From assembly GCF_019654915.1 (NCBI RefSeq), contig NZ_BPET01000020.1, positions 24,662 to 88,661 of the forward strand: a stretch of 64,000 nucleotides of DNA, given 5' to 3'. This DNA comes from Shewanella sp. MBTL60-007. GTDB taxonomy: Bacteria; Pseudomonadota; Gammaproteobacteria; Enterobacterales; Shewanellaceae. The translations under genes were made by a program, and so were the position numbers. The stretch's first letter is position 1. The number at the start of each line of letters is the position of its first letter. Below, one piece after another: positions 37,074-46,448 of the stretch. Below the pieces are notes generated by a model that worked only from the letters and a program-made list of their open reading frames with translations, had not been told where the DNA came from and made no database searches.

Positions 37074-38687
37074 CTAGGTCTGAGTCGCAGCAACAGGCAC
37101 TACAGGTACAATACGAGAACCATGTTTAGTTACCACATTCATTATCCCGAAATGTAACTCTTCTGACACCAACTGAAACTCAGCAAAATCAGTGGTTCCA
37201 ATATAAGCGAACACATTGAGTTGTAACCCATATAGGCCAAAGCCTTTAAAAGTCACTCTCAGTGGACTCTCCTCCACTTTTTCATGTTCTTCTAATAGGG
37301 TGCGTATATCATCGATGATATTGTGGATCTGCTCTGTCGTTGTCCGATAGTCTAGGCGAATATCCGTTTTCAGACGGATTTTTTCCCTTTCAGAAATGTT
37401 TTCAATATCCATTTCTGACAGTCGAGCATTTGGTACATTGATCACCGAACGGTCTATGGTTCTAATGCGAGTACAACGAAGTCCAATCTCTTCTACCGTA
37501 CCTGTAATATTGCCAAAACGGCCAATATTTCCCACTTTAATTGGTGCCGATGAATAGAGGGTTATCGTACCGATAAAGTTTTCAATCGACTGCTTTGACG
37601 CCAAAGCGATAGCGATACCGCCAATTCCTAAACCCGCCAATATCGTTGATGCATCAAAGCCCAAATGTTCTAGCCAGATAAGCACCGATAATGCTACCAG
37701 CATGACTCGAGTAAAATTAGCAAGAGGCCTCAATAAAGACGCACTCTGACTATTGCCTCGCTTTATCCAACGTAAACGCAAACTGTTTTGAATGACGTCG
37801 GTCAAAGACCAGATGAACCAGATCACCGCAATTAAGAGTAAGACGCCTGTATTCACCACCTCAATCACGTTAGCAGACAGTGTAGTGTGTGCCATCCAGG
37901 CTCTTACCAGCAATAATGCAACCAGCAAACGAAATGGACCGACAACCAGATGAGCGACATCTTCTTTATACTGGTAATCACTGCGCAAAATGACCTTTTT
38001 AGCGATCCAAGTGATCGGTATGACCACCAATAAAGCCAGTAGTAGGTAGCAAATGAGTAGTGCCCACTCCCAAAGGTTTAACTTAAACAGGTGCCCCTGC
38101 GGAATATGCTGTACAAACCACTCTACCACGGGGCCATAGCCCAACTCGCTATATAGCAACGGCACTTTTGCAACCGTTGCGTTAGAGACCTTCCAAATTG
38201 AGCCTAACTCTTTGTCTGGAACCTTTTGTAGTAATAGCGTAATTTCACTGCCTTTCACCTCGACTCGGCCGAAGGCGTCCCGGTAATTGGGTAACTGATC
38301 ATTACTGCTTCCGCTGGGTGTATCATCGACCTCTTGCAAATTAACCCAGATATTACGCTCGATAATGGCGATTAATTGCTTAGCATATTCAGGCCCGAGT
38401 TCGGCATCCATGCTTTCAGGCAGGTAACGTAAATCTAAGTATTTGGCAGCCTTGTCATAATTTTGCTCAAATGCCGCTTCAAAAAGGCCTGCGAGCGTGC
38501 CTCTTGGCGTGTCTCGAAATAGACTGTCTTTATAGTCATAGGATTCCTGTTTGGGTAACAGAGGTTCAGACGCTTCGGTAGGTTGTTTAGCTTTATTGGC
38601 TACCGATACAATTCCAGTTGCATGAGTAAAAAACGAGGTCGAAAATACCATAAGCAGGAGTACGGTATAGATAATTCGCAGCGGCAT
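37074..38687 (-). CDS. MscS-family mechanosensitive channel
   Basis: Inner-membrane channel of the larger MscS group. A probable signal peptide (about residues 1-25) is followed by a periplasmic domain (about 30-190), several hydrophobic helices (about 200-370) and the pore helix with GLGIGGIAIALASKQSIENF, the MscS signature. The beta domain follows with RFGNITGTVEEIGLRCTRIRT. ATG 38687 is supported by GGAG five bases upstream; the TTG at 38702 is rejected. 537 aa. Gating and ion preference cannot be told from sequence. Confidence 0.9.
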   Translation of the reverse strand: MPLRIIYTVLLLMVFSTSFFTHATGIVSVANKAKQPTEASEPLLPKQESYDYKDSLFRDTPRGTLAGLFEAAFEQNYDKAAKYLDLRYLPESMDAELGPEYAKQLIAIIERNIWVNLQEVDDTPSGSSNDQLPNYRDAFGRVEVKGSEITLLLQKVPDKELGSIWKVSNATVAKVPLLYSELGYGPVVEWFVQHIPQGHLFKLNLWEWALLICYLLLALLVVIPITWIAKKVILRSDYQYKEDVAHLVVGPFRLLVALLLVRAWMAHTTLSANVIEVVNTGVLLLIAVIWFIWSLTDVIQNSLRLRWIKRGNSQSASLLRPLANFTRVMLVALSVLIWLEHLGFDASTILAGLGIGGIAIALASKQSIENFIGTITLYSSAPIKVGNIGRFGNITGTVEEIGLRCTRIRTIDRSVINVPNARLSEMDIENISEREKIRLKTDIRLDYRTTTEQIHNIIDDIRTLLEEHEKVEESPLRVTFKGFGLYGLQLNVFAYIGTTDFAEFQLVSEELHFGIMNVVTKHGSRIVPVVPVAATQT

Positions 38688-39188
38688 ATAGACTCCATTC
38701 AAAAATAGGTTCCCTTGCTGTCACAGCAGCACTACCGTTACCTTAACAAACTCCAACTCCTTGTTAACACTTTATTATGGCAATTATTTAGACAAAAATT
38801 CCATTTAGCTTATTGACAAGGCTTTTTTACTGAATATAATTCGCCCAGTTTTTAAGAAAGTCCCTTTTAGATAGTCAGTTGTAAAATCCACGATTCGTCG
38901 TTCGATCCCCACATAAGCGTTATCTCAACAGGTTAGATCATCTTTACTGACAGTCATATCACTGTCATAACTTTATGCTTAACTTTAGCTGCTTGTTTTA
39001 TGTTTATTTTGAGATCTAGTAAGCAAATTTACAGATATTATTGAACACAAGCTGCTTGTATAAGCATAAAAAGATGAGTACTCTCACATAGAACTTAAAA
39101 TTCATCTTTCGCAAAAATGCTAAGGATATCTTATTGTTAAAAAACACTACCGATAATAGGTAGCAATAAATATAAGGAGTGTGGCCAT
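38688..39188 (+). other. Gene-free stretch with strong promoter and hairpin
   Basis: 501 bp. It holds a near-consensus sigma70 promoter (38813-38840), an isolated tRNA T-arm-like string GTTCGATCCCC (38900-38910), and a 7-bp perfect hairpin TGACAGT/ACTGTCA (38948-38967). No T run follows the hairpin. A transcript from the promoter would run about 340 nt before the small gene at 39189, so this is either a long leader or an independent RNA. Confidence 0.45.
38813..38840 (+). promoter_or_regulatory. Strong sigma70 promoter
   Basis: TTGACA and TATAAT, both perfect, with a 16-bp spacer; one of the best sigma70 matches in the window. The nearest downstream gene on this strand starts at 39189. Confidence 0.75.
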
Positions 39189-39362
39189 ATGTCATACCTA
39201 GTAAATGGACATGAAATTACCGTTAACTTTCCAGTAGACTCAATTTCAGTCAACAAAACATCAATCGCCTTTACCGACAGTCGAGGCAAAAATAGACAGA
39301 CCTTTTCTAAGCGTACCGAAGCGCTATCATTTATGAAATGGTTATTGTCTGGTAATAAATAA
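39189..39362 (+). CDS. Small conserved-looking protein, 57 aa
   Basis: A 57-codon frame starting MSYLVNGHEITVNFPVDSIS and ending KWLLSGNK. ATG has a strong AAGGAG SD nine bases upstream. The protein is soluble, basic towards the C-terminus, and looks like a small beta-hairpin plus helix fold. I do not recognise a family. The good SD, the strong promoter far upstream and a plausible composition support it as a real gene. The 77-codon frame on the other strand is a shadow. Confidence 0.65.
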   Translation: MSYLVNGHEITVNFPVDSISVNKTSIAFTDSRGKNRQTFSKRTEALSFMKWLLSGNK

Positions 39363-39476
39363 GCTAGCAACAGCTAAAAACTGACTCTTCGATACACCTC
39401 CTCTCACCGTATCGAATGTTTGTCTTCATAGGCAAACGAATAGGACTGAACATCTACTCAGCTATTTAGTCAAATT

Positions 39477-39524
39477 CATTTGGGTTAGGCCATACCTTAA
39501 AAAGGTATTAAGCCTAACCAAATG
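39477..39524. terminator. Long perfect hairpin between convergent genes
   Basis: CATTT-GGTTAGGC-ATACCTT pairs with AAGGTAT-GCCTAACC-AAATG, nearly uninterrupted with only small bulges. It lies between the 57-aa gene and the PLP enzyme. No long T run, so it may act as a weak terminator or be a mobile palindromic unit. Confidence 0.5.
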
Positions 39525-39554
39525 GAAACTTTCGTTCTGTTCCAATTTCCCTTA

Positions 39555-40484
39555 CTAATAGCCATATTTACGTTGGTACCTAGGTAGCATAGTCGCATTA
39601 CCTAATAAGCCACCTTGATGAATGTAAAGCATTGGCGACTTCGAATCGACCTCGAGTAATTTCTCAACACACATCCAGCCAAGAGGATCGTACAGCAGTT
39701 CAAACTCAATACCTGATGCACAAACCTTGTTATACATCTCGTAAAATGGCTTATACAGCTTACCGAAATGGTACTTCTTATCTAACTCGACAATCTGTGG
39801 GTGCAAACTCTCATCCGCAACAAGGTAGGTAAACTGCTGTTTTAAATATTCACGGTCTCCGACACACGCACAGGTAGATACTTGGATATGAGGCGCATTT
39901 ATCGCGAGGAACTCACTGAGAAATACTGCAGTCGTTCCCGTACCAGAGGGTAAGAAAACCCGTAACTGACTTAATTGCTGCGCATTAGCCCACTCTATAA
40001 CCTCTTGAGCCAGTTTGTGGACACCATATCTTGCATACTCACAGCGCCCACCCTCAGGTACAAACAGCAATTCATCGTTCCCTGGCAGCACTTTTTGTTC
40101 GATATATTCGATGCAACTCAACTCTTCTCGGTCGGCAACTTTAGATAGGTCAATCACATTGGCGCCATTAGCGATAGCCTGTGCATAATTGCCAACAGTC
40201 GAAGTGAGTACCTGCTTGGCTATATGATCGACATAGAAATCTAACTGTAATCCCTTAATTTTGGCGAGCGCCGACATGGAATATAGGGAGTTGGCAACGG
40301 GTGAGCCATGACCTACCAAAACCTTTTTCCCTACGACATCATTATCGAGAAAGTAAGCAAATTTTCGGGCTTTATTGCCAGAAAACGCTTCACTAAGCAG
40401 ATCGTCACGTTTTACATAGATCTGAATACCATTAAAACTAATTGACTCTACAGGGGTATTAACTAACAAAGGCGATTTACTCAC
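39555..40484 (-). CDS. PLP-dependent ACC deaminase/D-cysteine desulfhydrase-family enzyme
   Basis: Fold-type II PLP enzyme of the ACC deaminase/D-cysteine desulfhydrase family. The PLP lysine is in EAFSGNKARKFAYF (about residue 38), with the phosphate-binding segment LPSGTGTTAVFLSEF (about 178) and a GGLLGN motif near the end. It could degrade D-cysteine or related D-amino acids; true ACC deaminase activity would need substrate-specific residues I cannot confirm. 309 aa, normal length. Monocistronic by position. Confidence 0.82.
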   Translation of the reverse strand: MSKSPLLVNTPVESISFNGIQIYVKRDDLLSEAFSGNKARKFAYFLDNDVVGKKVLVGHGSPVANSLYSMSALAKIKGLQLDFYVDHIAKQVLTSTVGNYAQAIANGANVIDLSKVADREELSCIEYIEQKVLPGNDELLFVPEGGRCEYARYGVHKLAQEVIEWANAQQLSQLRVFLPSGTGTTAVFLSEFLAINAPHIQVSTCACVGDREYLKQQFTYLVADESLHPQIVELDKKYHFGKLYKPFYEMYNKVCASGIEFELLYDPLGWMCVEKLLEVDSKSPMLYIHQGGLLGNATMLPRYQRKYGY

Positions 40485-40837
40485 ATTCCATTATTAATGC
40501 TTAACGAGGGTCACTTCAAACGACAACGTCCTGAAGATGAACTCGATAGCCGTTAATTTATCGATTGATTCTGACTAATGTCGCTATTGTAAACCTTATC
40601 TCTCACTGTGCGTAACCATTTAACGCGGTGATAAATAGCGTGTTTGAATTGAAAACATCAGTTAGTCAATCGCAATTATTAATCGTGTTTAAATCGCTAA
40701 CAATTAGTCAAACCCGCTACTCCCACCCAATAACAATCTAAATAACTCTTTAAAATACAATAAAATACATTTTTGGCACGAAAATCGCTAAAGTATGATT
40801 TGCCCACATGGGCAAGTGTAAATATAAGGAGCCGTTA
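40485..40837 (+). other. Divergent intergenic region upstream of yccF
   Basis: 353 bp with no gene. A promoter-like pair TTGGCA (40773-40778) and TATGAT (40794-40799), 15-bp spacer, is followed at once by the palindrome TTGCCCACATGGGCAA (40800-40815). The palindrome would cover the transcription start, as an operator would. Confidence 0.4.
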
Positions 40838-41245
40838 ATGGCAGTACTTCGTTTAGTGTTTAATATTGCTTGGTTTGTTTTAGGTGGATTTGTGATGGGA
40901 CTCGCATGGTGGCTCGCTGGGCTGCTCTGCTTTATCAGCATTATTGGCATCCCATTCGGTAGAGCCTGTTTTGTGATCGGCGAAATGACATTCTGGCCTT
41001 TTGGACAAGACTCCATCAACAGACGCACACTGACAGGTAACGAAGACATTGGAACCGGTGCATTTGGTATGGTGGGGAACATTATCTGGTTCCTATTTTT
41101 CGGGATCTGGTTAGCGATAGGTCATATCGTCCATGCGCTGGCTTGTGCCGTCACCATCATAGGGATCCCATTTGCCTTTCAGCACCTAAAGTTAGCCATT
41201 TTGAGCTTAACGCCTATCGGTCAAACTGTGGTTGCAAAAGCTTAA
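40838..41245 (+). CDS. yccF: YccF-family inner-membrane protein
   Basis: 135-aa protein with two YccF repeats, each a pair of hydrophobic segments ending in IIGIPFG/IIGIPFA motifs (about residues 30-48 and 100-118). Role unknown; in E. coli it is an inner-membrane protein of unclear function. ATG 40838 is supported by a GGAG SD; the ATG 30 bp upstream is rejected. The 3' end overlaps the convergent hydrolase gene by 4 bp (CTTAAG), so the two stop codons share bases. Confidence 0.88.
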   Translation: MAVLRLVFNIAWFVLGGFVMGLAWWLAGLLCFISIIGIPFGRACFVIGEMTFWPFGQDSINRRTLTGNEDIGTGAFGMVGNIIWFLFFGIWLAIGHIVHALACAVTIIGIPFAFQHLKLAILSLTPIGQTVVAKA

Positions 41246-42018
41246 GGTTTTGCAAAGAAACTCTCGATTAGCTGCTGACAAAGCTTTTCGGGACAATCCA
41301 AGCTCAGGTCATGTCCAGCGTAGTCAAACTCTATAAGCTTGCTCCGATAATGCCGAGCAAGCTTTTGACTGCAGTCAGGATTAACCAACTTATCCTCCAA
41401 ACCGCTCACTAGCGTTATCGGTACACCAATCACCGCCGGACAATTGAACTGCCAACAGGCCCAAAGTTGCCGTAGCACATTGGTAAAACGCGTATGGATT
41501 TTTGCTCGGTATTGAGTCCACTTAAGCGCTAGGCGGAGGTTATTTTTTTGAGTCACACTCGTTAAGGCAATAATCGTGGCTTCCAGTAGACTGCTCTTCG
41601 GGGCTTTAACTCTGCGGCGAAATGCGCTAAACACAGCACCAATTTGAAAACGCTGATACCAAGGTGACAAATTCGCCGCGCTAGTGTTGAGCACAGCCAG
41701 ACCTTTTATTTTACCGTCACGGACAGTGCACTCAGGCTGTGGCTCTAGACTTGCCATCTGCAGGGCTACCATGCCGCCCATTGATAGCCCGACGAGATAA
41801 CAGTCATCACTGGTCATCCGGCGAAGGCGTAAAAGGAGTTCCTTGGCATATTCATCAATATTCAATGGGCTCTTGCAATGAACAAAGTCGCCATTACCTA
41901 AAATATCTAGCGAGATAACCTTCCCTCCATTAGGCACTCTCTTTTGCAGCAAATGAGCAAACTCGCTCCAATGTCGTTTATCCCGCATCAAGCCACGAAT
42001 TAACACCACAGTTGCCAC
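41242..42018 (-). CDS. Alpha/beta hydrolase
   Basis: Cytoplasmic alpha/beta hydrolase of 258 aa. Nucleophile Ser is in LVGLSMGGMVALQ (about residue 80), acid Asp in VSGLEDKLVNPD and His in FDYAGHDLSLDCP near the C-terminus, so the triad is complete. The N-terminal VVLIRGLMRDKRHW carries the oxyanion region. Esterase or lipase activity is likely but the substrate is unknown. It lies downstream of the periplasmic-binding-protein-like gene on the same strand with a 37-bp gap. Confidence 0.8.
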   Translation of the reverse strand: MATVVLIRGLMRDKRHWSEFAHLLQKRVPNGGKVISLDILGNGDFVHCKSPLNIDEYAKELLLRLRRMTSDDCYLVGLSMGGMVALQMASLEPQPECTVRDGKIKGLAVLNTSAANLSPWYQRFQIGAVFSAFRRRVKAPKSSLLEATIIALTSVTQKNNLRLALKWTQYRAKIHTRFTNVLRQLWACWQFNCPAVIGVPITLVSGLEDKLVNPDCSQKLARHYRSKLIEFDYAGHDLSLDCPEKLCQQLIESFFAKP

Positions 42019-42055
42019 CTATGCTCCTTTTTTACTCAAAAACGTACTTAGTCCC

Positions 42056-42847
42056 CTATTGGGCCATGTTTTGCTTCAAAATCTTTTGTATATCTATCTT
42101 AGTTATTCCCAGATTAAAGCGATCCCGCCATTTGCGACCATCCGCATCATTTTTAAAAGCAATGAACAGCTCTTTGTAGGTCAATAATTTCTTATTAAAT
42201 TGAAGTTTGTCTCGAATATGTGCCATGTTCGGTTGGGCAAGCAGATACTGCAGCACATGCTCATCGATAATCGCTGCATCTATCCGGCCAGTAGCCACCT
42301 TATTCAAATTATGCAGATCCGATGCGACCGCTTCAAAAGGCTGGCTGCCTTGAGCAATCATCTTGTCAAGCTCACTGGTATTCACATAATCTTTAACGAT
42401 CCCTATCGTATAGTGATTAAGATCCCTTTGTTGCATCCAACTAATAGGGTGTGACTTTTGCTCCACTATACCTAGAGCACTTCTACCCATCGGCAGTGAG
42501 AAAATAAACTTATCGGTCGGGTAAGCATATTCAGGAAGGTAACCTGAATATTTAGAGTCATTACGCGATGCCATTCTTACGGCTCGACTCCAGGGGTAGA
42601 AATCTACAACGAGTGTATGTCCTACGGCCTCCAGAGCAGCTCTCGCGACTGCAATGCTGGCGCCTTGGTTCTTTAACTGTGCGCCTGAAAAAGGCGGCCA
42701 GTGTAGTGACGTTAAATATAAGGTCTCTGCATAAAGGGGATTTGAAAAACCGATAAACCATAGGCACAAACAGACTCTAGCGAGCCTTCTACAAAAAGCT
42801 CGCCAAACGGTTGAAAGCTGAATAGACACGTTAAGAGCGGATCTCAC
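42056..42847 (-). CDS. Periplasmic solute-binding protein (family 3-like)
   Basis: Secreted bacterial extracellular solute-binding protein family 3-like (263 aa). A long signal peptide (about residues 1-40, ending LYAE) is followed by LTSLHWPPFSGAQLKNQGAS, the usual ligand-site start. The two lobes are clear, but no ABC permease genes adjoin. Orphan proteins of this kind are common in Shewanella and may be sensory. The first in-frame ATG gives an unusually long N-region; an internal start was not evident. Confidence 0.75.
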   Translation of the reverse strand: MRSALNVSIQLSTVWRAFCRRLARVCLCLWFIGFSNPLYAETLYLTSLHWPPFSGAQLKNQGASIAVARAALEAVGHTLVVDFYPWSRAVRMASRNDSKYSGYLPEYAYPTDKFIFSLPMGRSALGIVEQKSHPISWMQQRDLNHYTIGIVKDYVNTSELDKMIAQGSQPFEAVASDLHNLNKVATGRIDAAIIDEHVLQYLLAQPNMAHIRDKLQFNKKLLTYKELFIAFKNDADGRKWRDRFNLGITKIDIQKILKQNMAQ

Positions 42848-43108
42848 ATTCCCACCTTAAACTCACAGCAACTGCCGATATACTCTCCCTTGCTACGCTG
42901 TCAGCACTTTGCTTTAACTACTCCAATATTTTAGTCAAAACCTTGGATAACACCAGTCGCAGCCCTGCTCTCACCAAGAGTTCAGGCAAAAATCCACCTA
43001 GGTTTCATCTAAGGAGTCTTTGTTACAATTAAGCCAAATCATCACTTTAACTTTGGTTTACACTAATAGTTAGCAATGACAAACAGATTACTGAAGAAAG
43101 GTGACTAT

Positions 43109-43336
43109 ATGATGAAAAAAGCAATTATTACGCTAGTTGGCGCAACGCTGACGCTAGCTGGCACGCTATTAATCATTCTGCCTGGTCCGGCTTGGTTGCT
43201 GCTGCCCATAGGCCTTGCAGTATTGAGCCTTGAATATCCTTGGGCACGCCACTGGCTGAAGAAAAGCCAAGATCACCTCAGTCATACAGCACGTTGGATA
43301 GATAGAAAAATACTACTGCGAAAGCTAAACAAATAA
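43109..43336 (+). CDS. Small PGPGW-type membrane protein
   Basis: 75-aa protein with two hydrophobic segments around the motif LPGPAWLLLPIGLAVLSLEY, the PGPGW-family signature, followed by a basic amphipathic C-terminus (WARHWLKK). Function unknown. ATG 43109 or the next ATG codon is preferred, preceded by AAAGGTG; the upstream ATG at 43076 lacks an SD. It is followed by a good terminator. Confidence 0.78.
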   Translation: MMKKAIITLVGATLTLAGTLLIILPGPAWLLLPIGLAVLSLEYPWARHWLKKSQDHLSHTARWIDRKILLRKLNK

Positions 43337-43341
43337 TAATG

Positions 43342-43376
43342 AGACCGTTTTGGCTTTTCTTAAACGGTTTTTTATC
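43342..43376 (+). terminator. Terminator after the PGPGW gene
   Basis: ACCGTTT/AAACGGT stem with an 11-nt loop and a run of six T. Confidence 0.85.
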
Positions 43377-43594
43377 TCAATAAAGCTCTAATGAGGATTA
43401 GGACTGCGACTCTGACTTAATACTTGTTCAACCTACCTAACATTAGGTAGCCTGTCTGCGACCTATATCGCAAAATATCAATCCAAATCCACGATAGTCC
43501 TAATCGAAACAAAGCGTTATATTCTTTTTCCAAAGCTCATTATTATTGCCTCATAAATTAACCCTACAAACTGCAATGTTTACTTGAGGTCATT

Positions 43595-44587
43595 ATGAAT
43601 AAGCTTAGTTTACTCTCCATCGCACTACTTTCTACCTTATCTGTCAGCGCAAATGCCGCGAAAGAACCCATTGAAATCATCCCTGCGGCTGTGATCACCA
43701 ACCCAGAGAAAGTAGAACTTGGTAAAATGCTGTTTTTCGAACCAAGATTATCCAAGTCAGGTTTCATTTCATGCAACTCTTGCCACAACTTATCAATCGG
43801 TGGCGTTGATGCACTACCGACATCAATCGGTCATAACTGGCAAGAAGGCCCAATTAACTCACCTACCGTACTTAATGCAGAGTATGGTCTAGCACAGTTT
43901 TGGGACGGTCGCGCCAAAGATCTTAAAGAGCAAGCGGGTGGACCGATTGCCAACCCTAAAGAGATGGGCTTTAGCCATGAGCTAGCCGTAGACACTGTAC
44001 GGTCTATGCCTGCTTACCAGGCACGCTTTGAAAAAGTGTATGACTCTAAAGATGTTAACATCGATATGATCACCGACGCGATTGCAGAGTTTGAAAAAAC
44101 CTTAGTCACACCAAACGCACCGTTCGATCTATACCTTCAGGGTGATAAAGATGCAATTTCGGAGCAGGCCAAGGCGGGTTACCAACTATTCAAAGATAAA
44201 GGCTGCGTAAGTTGTCACAATGGCCCAGCTGTTGGTGGCACCATGTATATGAAGATGGGCCTTGTTAAGCCATTCCACACCAATAATCCAGCTGTGGGTA
44301 GAAAAGGCGTTACAGGCAAAGAAGCCGATAAGTTTGTATTCAAGGTCCCAACATTACGTAATATCGAACTTACCTACCCGTACTTCCATGACGGTAGCGT
44401 TTGGGAGCTTGAAGAAGCAGTTAACACCATGGCCGATATTCAGCTTGGGCAGAAACTATCAGATAAAGAGGTGAAAGAGATGGTCGCATTCCTTAACGCT
44501 TTAACTGGTGAGCAGCCACAAATCGTGTTACCAATCTTGCCACCTTCTAACAAGAACACGCCTCGCCCCGTGCCATTTGAAGGCTAA
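43595..44587 (+). CDS. ccpA: Di-heme cytochrome c peroxidase
   Basis: Periplasmic bacterial di-heme peroxidase that reduces H2O2 with electrons from small c-type cytochromes. A signal peptide ends SANA (about residue 21). Two haem c motifs are visible: CNSCH (about residues 55-59) and CVSCH (about 203-207). The second-haem methionine region is near MYMKMGLV, and the calcium-loop region YFHDGSVWELEEAV is present. 330 aa, standard length. The ATG has a TGAGG SD. Expression is often anaerobic (Fnr/EtrA type), but I see no clean box upstream. Confidence 0.95.
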   Translation: MNKLSLLSIALLSTLSVSANAAKEPIEIIPAAVITNPEKVELGKMLFFEPRLSKSGFISCNSCHNLSIGGVDALPTSIGHNWQEGPINSPTVLNAEYGLAQFWDGRAKDLKEQAGGPIANPKEMGFSHELAVDTVRSMPAYQARFEKVYDSKDVNIDMITDAIAEFEKTLVTPNAPFDLYLQGDKDAISEQAKAGYQLFKDKGCVSCHNGPAVGGTMYMKMGLVKPFHTNNPAVGRKGVTGKEADKFVFKVPTLRNIELTYPYFHDGSVWELEEAVNTMADIQLGQKLSDKEVKEMVAFLNALTGEQPQIVLPILPPSNKNTPRPVPFEG

Positions 44588-44610
44588 GCGCGCTTAATCA
44601 TAAGCAAACC

Positions 44611-44642
44611 AAAAGAGCCGCATTTTGCGGCTCTTTCTATTT
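44611..44642 (+). terminator. Terminator of ccpA
   Basis: AGAGCCGCA/TGCGGCTCT hairpin with a 3-nt loop and a T-rich tail, 27 bp past the stop. Confidence 0.88.
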
Positions 44643-44676
44643 TATAGCTACAAGGGCTTGGGCGGAAAATATCTTA

Positions 44677-45039
44677 TTAAACAGCCTTTTGATAGTAGAG
44701 ACTTTGAAAACGATCCAAGATGGCAATTAACACCCCTTGGCAACGCATGTTACTTAAGATGCCGGGACTAAACCTATCGATACGAGCCATGGCGGTTAAC
44801 AGGAGCTGGCACTCGTAAAACGACGCATCGGCTATGTATTCGGGTCTATCCACCATATAGCTATTCTGATACCACTCGCTCCAGTTAAATGACTCCAGTA
44901 AGAGACCAGCCTTGTTAAGATCGGCGACAAATTCTTGAAGCCTTTTATCGGAGACATGATGCTCTCCTAGCTTAAGATCGCTTACATACTTACTGTACAG
45001 GCTAGTAACGTAACCTTGCAAAATTGAGTTGTTCATCAT
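44677..45039 (-). CDS. DUF6508-like small protein
   Basis: 120-aa cytoplasmic protein. The pattern FNWSEWYQNSYMVDRPEYIA and the end LTAMARIDRFSPG with GVLIAILDRF resemble the DUF6508 family, whose function is unknown. The SD GGTGGAGG sits 3 bases from the first ATG and 6 from the second, so the true start may be 45036. Single gene, convergent with ccpA. Confidence 0.7.
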   Translation of the reverse strand: MMNNSILQGYVTSLYSKYVSDLKLGEHHVSDKRLQEFVADLNKAGLLLESFNWSEWYQNSYMVDRPEYIADASFYECQLLLTAMARIDRFSPGILSNMRCQGVLIAILDRFQSLYYQKAV

Positions 45040-45400
45040 AAACCTCCACCTAACCTAGGTAGCTATACATCTTAAATTGACGCCGAGCCATAATCGGCTA
45101 CTAACTTAAGTCTGCATATGCTGTACCAAGCTTCATTAAGGCTATTCTAATAAATGTAAACTGAACTCAAGCTTAACGTTTAGAGTTGAGTTAAAAATCT
45201 TAATTTCAATCATTTAATTAATTCCTTAGTCAATTAACATTTAACACCTAGAGACAAAAGAGCTGCTATGTAGGCTCACTTCGAATCTTGTTGCATAGTG
45301 GTAATGCCAGAGGCGTAGTCGCATTTCTATATCCATTCTGCAAATCTAGTGTGGGTAAAATTGACAAGCGCTCGACAATAAGCACAGGGGTTTCCTCGTG
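45040..45400. other. Intergenic region, no gene seen
   Basis: 361 bp between the LysR stop and the DUF6508-like start, both on the minus strand. It contains the small gene's promoter region. No hairpin with a T run and no convincing short frame was found. Confidence 0.4.
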
Positions 45401-46294
45401 CTAGGTATTTTCCGAAGCAAACTCCTCCATAATTAAACTAGTAAACAGGCGTCCCGCTCGACCGAGTGGACGCTCCATGGTTGAAACCAGCTGAGGGGTA
45501 AAGCTGTAGCGACTGCCACCGCTAAAATCCACTTCAACAAGTTCGCCACGGCTAAGCTCCTCTTCAATAAGAAAGTCTGGCATCCAACCAAAGCCAAGCC
45601 CCATCATGAGTGCGTCCTTCTTCATCATAAAGCCTGAGAGGTAAAACACCTTATCTCCCCCAAACTGCAACTCATCTCGGTAATGTTTATCGGCCGAAGA
45701 GTCTTCAATGGTCAACTCCACATGGTGCTGTAGTTCGAATAAACTCAGGCTTTGCTCTTTCGCTAAAGGGTGCTCAGCACTGACCACCAATACACTGGTG
45801 ATCTGCGGCAGTGGTTGAGGACGATAATTAGGGCCAGTGCGGTAATCTTTAACTAACATCAGATCGGCACTGTCCCGCTCGAACCTATCTTGAACGCCCC
45901 CCAAGAACTCCATATTAAGTTGAACCTTTGTCGGCAACTGTAGTTGCGACAGCCGTTTAAGCGCCCGCATTATCGGATTCATCGGCAGAGCACCATCGAT
46001 AATAATCTCAAGTTTAGGCTCCCAGCCTTCACTAAATCGACTGGCTAGATGTTCAATATTGGCCAGATACTGCAGCAGCTTTTGCCCCTCAGCCAAGATA
46101 ACCTCTCCCTCGGGGGTTAGCTCGGCCCGGTATTGGTCGCGACAAAAAAGGTTTACACCAAGATGTTGCTCGAGCTTCTTCACTTGATAACTCACCGCAG
46201 ATTGGGCTTTATGCAGGCGCTCTGCGGCCTTAGCGAAGCTGCCCTCTTCGACTAATACCTGTAACACTTTAAAAGCGTCGACATCGATGCGCAT
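45401..46294 (-). CDS. LysR-family regulator, divergent from hmgA
   Basis: 297-aa LysR-type regulator. Winged HTH in residues 1-60 (GSFAKAAERLHKAQSAVSYQ), then a type 2 periplasmic-binding-like effector domain. It reads away from hmgA-hppD across a 154-bp gap, the usual position for a regulator of the neighbouring operon. The effector may be a tyrosine-pathway intermediate, but this rests on position only. Confidence 0.88.
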   Translation of the reverse strand: MRIDVDAFKVLQVLVEEGSFAKAAERLHKAQSAVSYQVKKLEQHLGVNLFCRDQYRAELTPEGEVILAEGQKLLQYLANIEHLASRFSEGWEPKLEIIIDGALPMNPIMRALKRLSQLQLPTKVQLNMEFLGGVQDRFERDSADLMLVKDYRTGPNYRPQPLPQITSVLVVSAEHPLAKEQSLSLFELQHHVELTIEDSSADKHYRDELQFGGDKVFYLSGFMMKKDALMMGLGFGWMPDFLIEEELSRGELVEVDFSGGSRYSFTPQLVSTMERPLGRAGRLFTSLIMEEFASENT

Positions 46295-46448
46295 AAACTT
46301 CTCTCCCGTAAACCAAAGCTGACCATCAAAAAATTAGATTGAGTTAGGTTAATTATTATTCTTTTTTTTGTTCATTCAAGCAACTAAATTGAACCTAGAT
46401 CACATTATTATCTTGATAAGTGCGCTTGAGCGCCGAAGGAAAGCGAAT

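Noticed and set aside
38890..38915. tRNA gene after the strong promoter at 38813
   Set aside because: Only a T-arm-like string is present; no acceptor, D-arm or anticodon stem can be folded around it.
39483..39519. GTTAGGC...GCCTAAC arms that look like integron attC core boxes
   Set aside because: In an attC the order is RYYYAAC first and GTTRRRY last. Here it is reversed on both strands, and there is no cassette gene or integrase next to it.
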